Shown one piece after another: positions 20,936 through 32,300 of a stretch of 64,000 bases of DNA (the stretch's first letter is position 1; every line of letters begins with the position of its first letter). A model generated the notes under the pieces. It ran no database searches and was not told where the DNA came from. It saw only the letters and a list, made by a program, of their open reading frames with translations. Position numbers and translations under genes: made by a program. Location of the stretch: NCBI RefSeq assembly GCF_020283565.1, contig NC_060062.1, forward strand, positions 57,992,439 through 58,056,438. Reading direction: 5' to 3'. This stretch comes from Trifolium pratense (taxonomy: Eukaryota > Streptophyta > Magnoliopsida > Fabales > Fabaceae).

Positions 20936-21920
20936 TGGAGCGCTATAACTTGTGCCACATTATGTTGGTCTTTATTTTAGTCTTTAAACATAATTATATT
21001 CGTAATTATTTTCATTTATGTATGCCATCATTCATCGGTTTGACTAACCTATCATTTATAGAACAGGATATTCTAGTCATTTATGTCTAAAAAGATTATT
21101 TTAATTAGTTAACGGTTTTAGTAAAAATGAAAATAGTTAACAGTGTAAAATCTTAACACAGATTATTCTAATTAAATTCTAAAAAAAGAACAACTTTGTA
21201 ACGAAATTTAAGAAAATGCTAACATGGGCAAGAATGCCTTCGAAATCTAATATAAACGTACACAAGATCGGAATTACTTATGCAAAAGCACCGGTACCTT
21301 GTTAATTTCGAGAAACAGCACTGCTAAATGGTACGAAGGAAGTGTGCAAAGAAAAGCAAAAATATGCAACGTGGAAGCTTATAAATAGCTTCAAACTTTT
21401 ATCTCCTTGTCCCACAAAAATCATGCGGTGGGTGGTTATAAAATGAAGGGTCCAGATCATTCTTGCCTTTTGTTTTTTCCCTTTCTCGTTACAATTATCA
21501 TTATCCTTCGAGAAAAGTTAAAGTGTATAACATAATTAATTATTAAGGCATTACATTATATTGCAAAGCAAATAGATAATTTTTAAGAATTTGTATTCCC
21601 ATGATAATTTTAAAAGAATTTGTTGTAAGCAAGGGTTGAGGATTCGATTCCCATGTTTGACAAATTTGTATTTTTTTTAATATAAAGTTGCATTAAAAAG
21701 AGCGGGAAAAAGAAATTAGGTTTAGAGCTAATTTGGCGTTACAAGCTTAGAATATTAAAGATAGTTAATGGACCGTTATCACTTGTGTCACATTATGTTG
21801 GTCTTTATTCTAATCTTTAAACATAATTATATTCGTAATTATTTTCATTTATGTCTGCCATTATTCATCGGTTTGACTGATCTATCATTTTTAAGAACAT
21901 GAATTATTCTTGTCAAACAA
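20928..21920 (+). repeat. Pair of ~150-bp direct repeats (20928-21085 and 21766-21920)
   Basis: Both copies contain CACATTATGTTGGTCTTTAT, then TTAAACATAATTATATTCG, CATTTATGT and CATCGGTTTGACT in the same order, with scattered substitutions. They are 838 bases apart. Copy 1 is preceded by the SINE and copy 2 is just downstream of the copper-protein gene. This is either an old duplication or two copies of an unrecognised repeat. The DNA between them (21086-21765) has no gene that I recognise; a short tRNA-like GGATTCGATTCC lies near 21640. Confidence 0.75.
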
Positions 21921-21963
21921 AAAAAAAACATGAATTATTTTGAAATTTATTACATTAAAGAGA

Positions 21964-22965
21964 TTAATTAGCATTGACTGCAATTTTCATCCCAAAGCCG
22001 CAGTGGCCTGGAGTACCACATAAGAAGTAGTTAGCTCCCTTTGCAAGTGTAATATTAGTTGATCCAGAAAAATAATACTTCAATCCTCCAAGACCAGAAC
22101 ATTTATTGTAGTGAGATTCATCCACTACCACCACGTTGTGTATCACAGGAGTATACTTGAATACTGCACACAAAAAAGCATTTAAAAGTTAAAATATCTC
22201 TAAAATAATATCTCTTTTTTTTGTATTTTTAAAAATAATTTTTATGTCTGTCCAAAAAACAAATTATGATAACTTGATTAAAAATAGTAAAAACTACTTC
22301 AAATTCTTCTTTTTATGAATAAAGAGAGGGATTTTGACATTCCATAACTTAAATAATCATGTTAGAAATTTAACTTAATAAAATTCACAATTTTTAAAAA
22401 ATGTATATGTCAAAAATAATTTTTATGAATATTTAAAATAGCTTTTTTTTAAAGATTTTTTTGAAATTTTATAATCCAAAAAAATTTGTAACAAAATGAT
22501 GAAATACTTAAAACAACCTTTTAAGATTTAAACCGATTTTTCATTTGAAATTTTTATAAAAACAATTTGTTAAATTTTTTAAAACAATAATACAATACAC
22601 TATACTACAAAAATCATTTAAAAAAAAAAAAAAAGTCAAAACAAACAGGTTCAATATCATGTACCAAAAAAGAAAAAACATGTTCAAAATCAGGATAGAA
22701 CTTTGGATTAAAAGAATCTCTTCTCTAAAAATTAAAAGATTAATATCTAAGAAAATGAATTAAATTAATATTTCATTAAATTATGAAACTTACCGAGTAT
22801 GTCACCTGCCTTGAATGTTTTTCCTGCAGTCCAATTTTCAACACCAAAAGACCAACCTTTGTCATCACCAACAGTGTATGTGTCTCCATGAATCATCATA
22901 GAATGAAACACCAAAATACATAGTAACATTAGAATAATGCTTGCACTGCTTCTTCCCTGACCCAT
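21964..22965 (-). CDS. Plantacyanin / basic blue protein, two exons (123 aa)
   Basis: Exon 1 is 22965-22794 and exon 2 is 22163-21964 (stop included), giving 124 in-frame codons with stop. The intron 22793-22164 has GTAAGT at its 5' end and TGTGCAG at its 3' end. Residues 1 to about 27 form a signal peptide (SIILMLLCILVFHSMM), so the protein is secreted. The mature part is a phytocyanin cupredoxin fold with type-I copper ligands His66, Cys106, His111 and Met116 (motif CGTPGHCGFGM), and Cys79-Cys112 as the usual disulfide. Met as the axial ligand and the lack of a C-terminal GPI or Pro-rich tail point to plantacyanin rather than stellacyanin or uclacyanin. The family carries electrons at the cell surface and is linked to reproduction and stress; its job here is not known. 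No defect seen. Confidence 0.93.
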
Positions 22966-23041
22966 GTTTTAATTGAATTAATTAATTAGCACTTGTTTGT
23001 TAATTAACTTTGAGTGCTCGGAAGAGAGAGTTGAGGGTTGG

Positions 23042-23048
23042 TTTTATA
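23042..23048 (-). promoter_or_regulatory. Probable TATA box of the plantacyanin gene
   Basis: Minus strand TATAAAA about 77 bases upstream of the ATG at 22965, leaving a plausible ~45-base leader. The CT-rich leader (CTCAACTCTCTCTTCC) is typical of plant 5' ends. Confidence 0.6.
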
Positions 23049-23249
23049 GTCTCAGGGAGGGGAGGAACATAGGTTACATAGTCTCCCCCTCCTATTTTAA
23101 GAATATTTGTAATTTTAATAATGTTTATTATATTATTTCCACATATGGTTATTTTTTATTTTCTTCCATACTATCTTTTATATTGATATTGACTAAGTAA
23201 AAGTTATATTCTTTATTTTACTTTTTAACGGTAAATATAATATATTAAA

Positions 23250-24078
23250 GGCTTAAATGCATTTTTTATCCCCCTATTTCGAATAAATCGGAATTTTACA
23301 TTCTATTTTAAAATATTTACCTCCCCCTATTTTAAAATCCTGAATTTTACCCCCCGCACAAAATCTACTTCTGATCCTCAACTTCAAAGCTTCGCACATA
23401 ACTCAATTTTGATCAATAATTCACCAAACCGGTACCAAAATGACCGTAATCGAGTTAGCTTTCCATAGAATTAGGTCCAACTAAATTTGGAGTTACAGAG
23501 GGAGAGTATTTATCGATTTAGTACAGACCTGTCCAATTACTAATTCTGCTGAAATTTACTTCTGACCTTCAAATTCAACATCATCTACCGAATGCATTGT
23601 AACTACAAATTCGATGAAATTGAAATGCCAAAAAAGGTAATTTAGTTAGCTTTCCAGACATGTAAATACTATTCAAAACGGAGCTACAGGGTGAGAGACA
23701 TGTCGAAAATACCAGTAGTAGTTCCATACGATAATTAATTTGGATAGACCTTCACTAAAATGTTAATTAATCTATCTTTTTAACTTCAAATTTAGTGGGT
23801 TTGATTCTGTGGAAATCTAACTCGATTACGGTCATTTTGGTACCAGTTTGGTGAATTATAGATCCAAATTGAATTCTCTGCGAAGCTTTGAAGTTGAGGG
23901 TCAGAAGCTGATTTTGTGCAGAATTTTGGATTTTTAAATAGGGGAATAAAATCCAAAATATCATAAAATAGGGGATAAAATTCAGGATTTTTAAATAGGG
24001 GAATAAAATTCCAGATTTTAAAATAAAGGAGTAAAATTCTAATTTATTCAAAATAGGGGGTAAAATTGCATATAAACC
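23250..24078. mobile_element. Mutator-like non-autonomous element with long inverted repeats (829 bp)
   Basis: The ends GGCTTAAATGC (23250) and GCATATAAACC (24078) start inverted repeats of roughly 250-280 bases that match with moderate divergence (for example CAAAATGACCGTAATCGAGT occurs near 23440 and inverted near 23825). Perfect 9-bp duplications TATATTAAA flank it (23241-23249 and 24079-24087), the size left by Mutator-family transposases. No transposase is encoded. Confidence 0.88.
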
Positions 24079-24104
24079 TATATTAAAAATGTGAGAGGTT
24101 TATA

Positions 24105-24827
24105 ATGGCCTTTCTTTTGTTTAACATGTCCTCCTTGAGTGATTGTTCTTGGTCTCCTCAGTGCAAGATAACAATTAAAGCTGCTATTGTAAATCTTTTG
24201 AATGCTATTTGGCTTGCTAGAAACAATGTTAGATTCAATAGCAAAACCACTAATTGGAAAAATGCAATTTCATGGATTTTGTCTAACACTTCTCTCACAG
24301 GTAACACTTCTCCTTGTGTCGCCTCTTCATATATGATAGAATTCAGGATTCTCAAAAGTTTACATGTTAATTTACATCCTCCTAAGCCTACTGTTATTAA
24401 AGAGGTCTTCTGGCAGCCACCATTGGAGCAATGGGTGAAGTGTAATACAGATGAGACCTCTAACTCTATTACCTCATCTTGTGGTGGCATTTTTAGAAAC
24501 CACAGTGCAGATTTTTTATGTTATTTTGCTGAAAATACTGGTATGAAGACAGCTTTCATGGCGGAGCTTCGTGGTGTTATGAGAGCTATCGAGATAGCTA
24601 ATTGCATGAATTGGAAAAACCTTTGGCTTGAGTCAGATTCTACCCTTGTTGTCATGACTTTTAAATCTCCCGTTTTAGTTCCTTGGGAGCTAAGTAACAG
24701 ATGGAGGAATTGTCTCAGGATCACTAAAAGCATGAACTTCGTGGTTTCCCATGTGTATAGGGAAGGTAACCAATGTGCAGATGGTTTAGCTAACATTGGC
24801 CTCTCTATTGATATGCTTACCATATAG
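24105..24827 (+). pseudogene. C-terminal RNase H domain of a LINE polyprotein, in a 240-codon open frame
   Basis: The open frame contains a plant-type RNase H (RVT_3-like): KCNTDETSN with the first Asp, FMAELRGVMRAIEIA with Glu, LWLESDS with Asp, and VSHVYREGNQCADGLANIG with the final Asp. The catalytic residues therefore look kept. The first ~11 residues come from the target DNA 5' of the insertion and from the duplication, so the start codon at 24105 is fortuitous. The RT and endonuclease domains are missing, so the ORF is a relic unless its RNase H is used on its own. A Mutator-like element lies 27 bases upstream. Confidence 0.85.
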
Positions 24828-25027
24828 AATGAGCTCCCTCGGCAGATTAGTAGTGTTTTTTGCTGACAATAGATTGGGTAATCCTAGTTTTAGAATCTCT
24901 CGTGTTTAAGGAGGTTTTGGTCTAATCCACCTTCTTTTTTTTGTTATTCTCTCTTTTTTTGATATATATATTTTGAGGCAGTGTAGCACTTTGCTACTCC
25001 TCTTTTGACAAATAAAAAAATAAAAAA
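24140..25027 (+). mobile_element. 5'-truncated LINE with intact RNase H end
   Basis: A perfect 14-bp target duplication ATGTCCTCCTTGAG flanks it (24126-24139 and 25028-25041). It ends in an A-rich tail (AAATAAAAAAATAAAAAA). Only the last part of the LINE polyprotein and a 3' UTR of about 200 bases remain, as expected from incomplete target-primed reverse transcription. Confidence 0.92.
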
Positions 25028-25041
25028 ATGTCCTCCTTGAG

Positions 25042-26147
25042 GTAAAATAATGTCTAAGAAAAATATTGCCCTTGGTAAAAAAAATAAAAATAGTATTCTT
25101 TTTTGAGAGAAGAGAGAGAAATCAATTTTAAAGTATTTTTAAATTTATGGTTTAAGATGAAATAATAAAATAAGATAACATTTTCTTTTTAGTTTTTCAC
25201 AATTAAAGAAAATATTAATATTATTACTCGATTTGGTTTCTGAATTTGACCAAAAATAATTTGACTTTTATTTTTTACATAATTTTTTTTTTTACAAAAG
25301 GAAAAATAGCTAGTAGTATAAAAATAAAAAACTGATACGTCCTCTTTGTCTTTTTTTATAAGAAACACTTTGAAAAAATTATACCGACCAAGAAAACACA
25401 TTTAACATAGTTATTTTTATTTAATACTCTTATAAATTTAAATTTATTTCATATATACCCTTATTTAATTACTCTTAATTCAACCAACTTATTTATTTTT
25501 AATATTTTCTCTCATAATAAATAAGGGCATAAGGAAAATTTAACATTTAAAACATTTAAAAATTGGTCAAAGTTTATTATAAAAAAAACCAAAAAAAAAA
25601 AAAAATTCACTTATAAAAAGGACCGGAGAGAGTAATTTCTTGAACAAAAAAGAAAAAACAAAGAAAACTAATATATGTTATTTAGTAGTAGCGATGACAC
25701 CAAACGGGTTGTCCAGTTCGGTATCTAAAAATAGATAAGAATAAAGCGGATCAATTTTTATTTTTTTTTGCTTTTAGTACCATCAAAATATCTCATCACT
25801 AACGAGTTAGCGGGCAGGTCAATCGAACAACTTGATTTTATTTTTTATATTCGCATTAATTATAAAAGTTTATAATTTGTTCTTATTATCAACTAAGAAA
25901 AAATCGTCACAACAAAAATAATGTTAAAACTTAGTGGCACCTAAACTTATTCAAAAAAAAAAATATTAACGGTTGCACTTAGTGGCGGCCTAAATTGTCG
26001 ATAAGTTGTTTGCGGAAAAAAATATATATTGACTAATGCCATCAGAAATTTGAAAAAAAAATAAGTGTTATATAGTGGTGGCTTAAGGCCGCCAATAAGT
26101 TACCAGAAAGAAAAAAAATAACGTATAACTTATTGGTACCCTAAAGA
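25042..26147. other. AT-rich DNA with degenerate TTAGTGGC...CCTAA repeats
   Basis: No gene is visible. Near 25932, 25978, 26075 and 26130 there are four degenerate copies of a word like CTTAGTGGCGGCCTAA followed by AATAAGTT. They resemble subterminal repeats of a DNA transposon, cut on the right by the LTR that begins at 26148. The family is not assigned. Confidence 0.4.
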
Positions 26148-27060
26148 TGTTGGAACAAAATTGGTTTGTGAACAATTACTCTTGGGTTTTTATGGTAACA
26201 AAGTATTAAAAGCACAAATTGGATTTGCTAATATATGTTCAAGTGTGCAGGGCCATAAACTAAAAATTCTAATGGAGAATTAAGAATTTTAGATGCCAAA
26301 AAACATATAATGAGCTGAAAGCCAATTATGAAGAGAAGCTAAAGTCATGAAGGTAGAACCTAAAAGATAATAATATGAGGCCATCATAACACGGGGTCAT
26401 CAAACTTTGAAGTTGTGGCCTCTGAGGACTCTGAAGTTGAAGACAAAGTCTGAAGTGACACGTCAGCATAAGAAGCCTTTGAACTGTCATTGTCAAAGTC
26501 AGAAGTCAAGTTTGTCTTTTTCTGATCACATGTAGATTTTATCAAAGACCTTATTGGACAAAGGGAATGAACGAATACTTCTTTATTCGGCAATGGATTT
26601 CAAATGTCTTAGCAACAACATTATCCATTTGAGGCAACATTGCAATGTCATTATTGAAGCTTCTCCAAGACTCAAGAATTGTGCAAAGTCTTCTCCAAAG
26701 TATCTCATATGATTGGCTATATAATGAGTTCAAGACTTGAGGAAAGATTAAGACTCTGAGCGCCAATTGAACTTACTAAAATTATTAGCACAATTTGGCA
26801 CTTAGAATTTCTTATCATTTGTTGTATCTTAGGAATTCTTAGAATACTGAGTCTTGAATTGTATTATATGTTTGTACCTCTGTTTGTATATCAAGTACAA
26901 AATCACCTTTACTATATTTGTTTGAATTAGTTGTGAAAAGTCTATTGGAGGTACAAGGGGACTGAGCTACTCTCAATTTGTGAGAGGAACCAGTATAAAA
27001 TTGTTTTGTGTTGTCTTTTTTCTTTCTCTTTGCTTTCATATCCACTGCATAATATCAAAA
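26148..27060 (+). mobile_element. Old Sirevirus-like solo LTR or LTR fragment
   Basis: It starts TGTTGGAACAAAATTGG and shares several blocks, in the same order, with the Sirevirus LTR read on the minus strand at 12932-14040: GGTAACAAAGTATTAA against GATAACAAAGTATTAA near the start, and GTGAGAGGAACCAGTATAAA near the end. No gag-pol is next to it, the 3' edge is unclear, and no target duplication is found. It is much more diverged than the intact element's LTRs. Confidence 0.75.
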
Positions 27061-27588
27061 CAAAACATTTATCAAACTATGAATCGGTTCAGAAGCTGAT
27101 AAGTTGGGTTTGTTTGATTTGATTGCCGTAATTGGAAGCTTACTCTATAAAGGATAAAATCGAACTCTATTCCACACACCCAATAAGTTATGTAGTTTAA
27201 ATTGTGTAACATTTTTTTATTAGAACTTTAAAAAAATCTTTTAAGTTTAATAAGTTTTTTGGTTGACTAATTTTAAGTTTAAAAGTTGTTTATTATTATA
27301 ATTGGTTATCAAATTCTTGTTAATGTTAGGAAAAAAACTTCATTGTTATTTTTAAAAGAAAAGTAAGTGATAAAAAAGTTTAATCATATTTTTTGTCATT
27401 ATCATATTGGTTTAATAAATTTTTTTAACTTATTTTAATTTAAAGAAAAGTAATTATTTTTAAAATAAAGTATCATATCGTTGTCATATTGTTTGTGGGT
27501 CACGATCAATTAACACCAAATTTAAGCCGTTTTTTAATAGCAAATATATGATATATTAATATAAAAAATGAAAATGAGTAAGAGAAGG
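27061..27588. other. AT-rich intergenic DNA
   Basis: Mostly A/T-rich low-complexity sequence with no open frame of note and no recognised repeat. Confidence 0.6.
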
Positions 27589-27589
27589 T

Positions 27590-28700
27590 TAAAAAAACAA
27601 AGAGGTACGAGAACTAGAAGTACACTCCATCAGAACGCTACAATCTCTAAGGTAAGACAGAAAAATAAACAGACATATGAAACTACAAGGGTACAAGGAT
27701 GCACACCCCCAACAAACTAGAACCCCTCAAAGGCACCACCATGAGAAGAATACCCCTCAGGAAGAGAGATGAGAGGATCAACCACATGCAGGATACAATA
27801 GGGCCTCCAATCCCCCCGACCCATCGAGATCCGACATGACACTCGAGCAAACTCTACCGATTCCAACATAAAGTATGGTGGACACCTCACTCGTAAAAGG
27901 AACATAGGGAGCCAAGTTTTTACCTATAAACCACTTCCAAAATAAAAGTTTCACCCTATCGACCATACACTCGACAAAAAAGGTCCCTTCCGAAAATAAT
28001 ACGTCATTTCGAGATTTTCAGATAGTTCACACAATAGGTTGTCAAATTAACAAGCACCCCAATCTATCTTTTCTACCCATACCTATAACCAAGAAAGCCT
28101 CAAAAAACTTAAAACACCACGAGGAGGCACCAACTCCACACCCAACCACCAAAGAATATCATACCAAACTGTTGAAATTTGGTTACAAGAGAAGAATAAG
28201 TGATCAGCTGATTCAGACTTTAATCCACATAACACACGTAGAAGCACTAGCATCCCCAATGATGTCCCACTGCCAAAGATTTTGGCGAGTCAGCAACCTA
28301 TCCTGTAGAAATTTCCAAGAAAAGACTGCCACTTTTGAAGGGGCCCATGTTTTTCATACTTTTGGAAGTATCATTTCTTCCTTTATAGAGAAGATCACCT
28401 CATCAACTGTGGAACTACTAAGCGCCAAAAAAACTAACTTAACTTAATAGTAACCACTTGGGCCATGCTTCCAAAATCAAGAATCAACTATTACAAAGAT
28501 TGTTGAGCCGTTTAGAATTCCATGGAGACTTTCCAGGTGATTAAGCTCCCAAACAAAAACAATCTCCAAATGACATTCAACACAACTATTAAGTTCCAAA
28601 GGCTCTTTCAAGAATAAGGGGAGGGATATAAAGAGTCATATCTTACCAAAATTATTTCTCTTCAGAAATCTACTCCTCTAGAATTCATCTTCATCTTCAT
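27590..28700 (-). pseudogene. Decayed LINE 3' region (zf-RVT domain)
   Basis: The minus strand, read across several frames, gives the reverse-transcriptase zinc-binding region of plant LINEs: KVAVFSWKFLQDRLLTRQNL, then a CVMC-like pair and SADHLFFSC, then VWYDILWWLG. Several stops and frameshifts interrupt it. The start of the element is unclear beyond ~28700 and its end is near 27590. It belongs to a different, older copy than the LINE at 24140. Confidence 0.7.
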
Positions 28701-29328
28701 TTACCAAGCAATGCCTAGATTCACGGCTTGAAGATCTCTGACCATCAACCCTCCACTCTTTGACTTACACATTCACCTTGCCCCAACTAACCCAATCAAT
28801 CTTTCTAAAAGTCTTACCTCAAACTGTTGATCTTATTTAATCTAAAGGCTCTTGTTCATTGAAGATTTGTTGAATTAAATTGTGAAGATTTGCTGAATTA
28901 AATTGACACATGAGCAATCCTTTCTCTTTTAGTTTCTTCTTTCTTATGTGGCTTTTACTTTATCTTTTATTTATTAAATGAGTGACACATAGATAAATAT
29001 ATCACATATTTATTTTTTAAAAAAGGAAATTAAAAAAATCATATTACAAATAGTGTTCATCTTCATCCGTTGATTTGAGATTATACGGTTGAGATCGGTT
29101 ACAATGTCTTGTTGTAACGGCAAGACGACTCCCACAAAATACACCCAAAATTGTACAAAGCAAATATGCAAGATGACAATTTATGAATACTACTGTTAAT
29201 TGAATTGAATTGAATGCGCGCACAATCAATCCAAAGTTTATCATACAAATTTATAATGAATTTGACTTTGCGGTAAAGAAGAGGGATATATTTTTTGGAA
29301 CGTTTTCAATCACTACCTTGAATATCTC
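28701..29328. other. 3' flank of the glucosyltransferase gene
   Basis: Contains the unassigned 3' UTR and downstream DNA of the minus-strand gene ending at 29329. No other gene is recognised. A direct repeat of GAAGATTTGTTGAATTAAATT occurs at about 28861-28905 with one change. Confidence 0.5.
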
Positions 29329-32300
29329 TCAATTTAAACCCAGCTCTACATTGAGATACTTAATTGCCTCTGATACACCATCCTGCAAGGTAAAGGATCA
29401 TTAATGTGACAAAAATGTATTGCTATACAATCGTTAGTATATAACTGAGGCATACTTCAGACATAATGAGAATAGTTAATCTTAACTATTTGTGTCCCCG
29501 TGGGCTTAGCTCAGTTGGTAGGGACATCGCACTGTACGTGCAGGAGCCGGGGTTCGAATCCCGGACACTCCACTTATTTACTTTTAAGGTGGAATTTCTA
29601 GCCACTAGGCTACCTGACCAAAAAAATAAAATTTAAAAAATCATATTTAATTTGAGAATAGTTATTACCTCGAGAAATATTCTTTCAGAAATTTCTGCAG
29701 CCCGGGTTTTGACTGTTGACAATAATGCATCATGTATCGCGAGTGATAGTACGTGTGCAGCTTCTTGGATACTTCTGTCATCATTTTTATCAGGAAGCAA
29801 ATGGTTTCTACTGAGTGGTTCAGGTGAAACACCAAGCCAATGCATTCTTTCAGCCCAATAAAACTGATCTAGAACAAAAGGGCATATTACCTGCAAGTTT
29901 GCAAAGCTATGTCAACTGAATCTTAAAACGAAATAACGAATGATCAATAGTTTTTTCATGAGACTTTTATTTGGAAAAGTTAATGCAACCTAAAAACCCT
30001 ATTTAGGCAACAACTAGAGTAATATAAAACAGAGCAATGCAGGGAACAGAGGGAAAGGGTCAAAGGGTTGTTGCCTCATAGGATATAAGGTGACCCCTTG
30101 TACCAGACCAGAGGGTTTCTGCCTCGTATGAGTCTATGAGATGGAAACTGGTGCGCACAATGGAGAGGCAGAACACAGCAGTGAGTAACTGACGACAAAA
30201 ACAGGACATGAGAGGAATTCAATCGTGAGAGAGTACAAATTAATAGGCTTAGTGGATTCCATGTCAGCAGAGTCGGGATTTTTACTAGTATGACCGCACT
30301 GAACTTGTACAAATAACTGAAAAGACGTGCAATCGAATAAGCAGAGGAATAAGAGGCAGTTGGGTAGCACCTTCTCAAGCTGTGTCAGATGGATGACTCC
30401 ATAAATGACAGAAGAGGCACACGAACTAAATGAGACTAGCAGTGTGGCAAACGGAGTCACAGACAGTGGCGCGTGGACCTCACATGCCTGAAAGGTCGAG
30501 GGGTTGTAAAAGCATGTGGTGGTTTGAGGCAGGTCCTTTAATTTATTTTTAATCCATATATTTTACAATAATTACGTGCTTTTAATAGGAACTTAGAGCC
30601 AACAGCATGTAATATTTGTAAGGGTGAGGACTAGACCTGAATAAAAAATTTTGTAAGAATTAAACTTAAAAGGTTGTGATTTTATATAAATGGAAATTAA
30701 AAACATATATAACCCAAATAACAAATTCATAGCCATTAACTAGAAAATATTCATTCAATCATAAATAAAACCGAATATGAGACTCCACTTCTATGGCAAA
30801 GAGTATGTCTCCAATCGTGAGCTAATAAATCAACATATTGCCATCTTTGAATATATAATATCCAATTATGAGATAACTTTTTAGTACAAAGCATACTTTC
30901 TGAATTGTTTTGTTCAACGTATTATAGCTAAGGATTTCATTTATTACTAACCTGTGGTGTACCTGCCTGTAATGCAGCAGCAGTAGTTCCACTTATTACA
31001 GGTGATCATGCCACACAAAAAAATTTATTAGTGAACATTTCTCTTGAATACTTCATTTAATTTAATGATGATATCAGAACAACCAGCATATCAGAATGCA
31101 TACCTGCCTCCATGGTGAACCACGGCAGCACATTTTGGGAAAAGCCAGCCATATGGTATTGAACTGTTTAGATTATATAAAAACACATCATTCTTGATGT
31201 AAAAAAAAAAAGGTGGCTAATTAGCATTTTCTTCTATATTAGAATGGATCAAAAGAAACCATAACTTCAATGGTTAGTGCCACTAAACTATAACACAAAT
31301 CCAAATTTAATTGAAACTCAAATTACAAGAACCATGAAAGCCGAATTTAATAGTGGAAATCACAATTGTTCCACTAAAAGGAACCCCTCTTTGCAGTAAA
31401 GCTTTAAGTTTGTATGCGTAGCTAGAGAAAACTCACCCGATAAAACAAAGTAGCCGTCCTTTATAAAGAGGAACACAATCTTCACTCATCTGGTCAAATG
31501 TTGCTTCAGCAGCAATTGTGTGAACCGCCAACTCTAAAGGTTCATAGCCACCTGTAAATAGAATAAACCTATAATTTGTGGTGTTCAGGACCGCCTGAAG
31601 AACACAAATAAATGAATGAGGGTTTTTTAGAAAACCCATGCTGCAAATAAAAAGTGAAGTGAGGTTTCAAATATATATAATTACAATGACTAAATCAACT
31701 TTGCTTGTGGTAATATGTTTAACACAAAATTGAGTAAGTAGTACCTTCCAATAGCGCTCAACCCTATAAAAATTGGTGTAGCCTCTACAAACTTTTGCAA
31801 CTCTAAATGACGGGGACATAGGTTATCTTTAGCAAATTGATGTCCCGATGAATCATATACTGATATTTCTCTGCAGTGCGTACATGTAAACTGCCATTCA
31901 ATAGGAAGGAACCAAAAACCACAAACACGCACTCTTGAAGGCCAATATGCTGTAAACACAAATAAATCAGGTGATAAAACTGAAATCTAAAATCAAGTAT
32001 AGTAGAGAATTGAAATGTTTGGGTTGCTTGATCAAAATCAAATACCTAAATGGCCAATATGCTGTAAACCCTCTCAGCACTTAATTTGATAAAGAAAAAC
32101 TATTCACAATTCAAATAACAACTCATACCTAACTCCCTAAATTTAGGGATTGATATATACAATACTTAGTGAAAATATGTGTTATTCAATATCTATACAA
32201 TTAGTCTTCTAATGAAATACTAAGTTGGAGATAATATGTATAGCTACTTGACTGTTACAAATAGCTTCATAGACCTATTATTTAGAACATATATACTCTT

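Noticed and set aside
24158..24823. Two minus-strand ORFs of about 100 aa
   Set aside because: Antisense shadows of the LINE RNase H frame.
29504..29575. Possible tRNA gene (A and B boxes, TTCGAATCC loop)
   Set aside because: The acceptor ends do not pair, and a SINE body, A-rich tail and 12-bp duplication follow.
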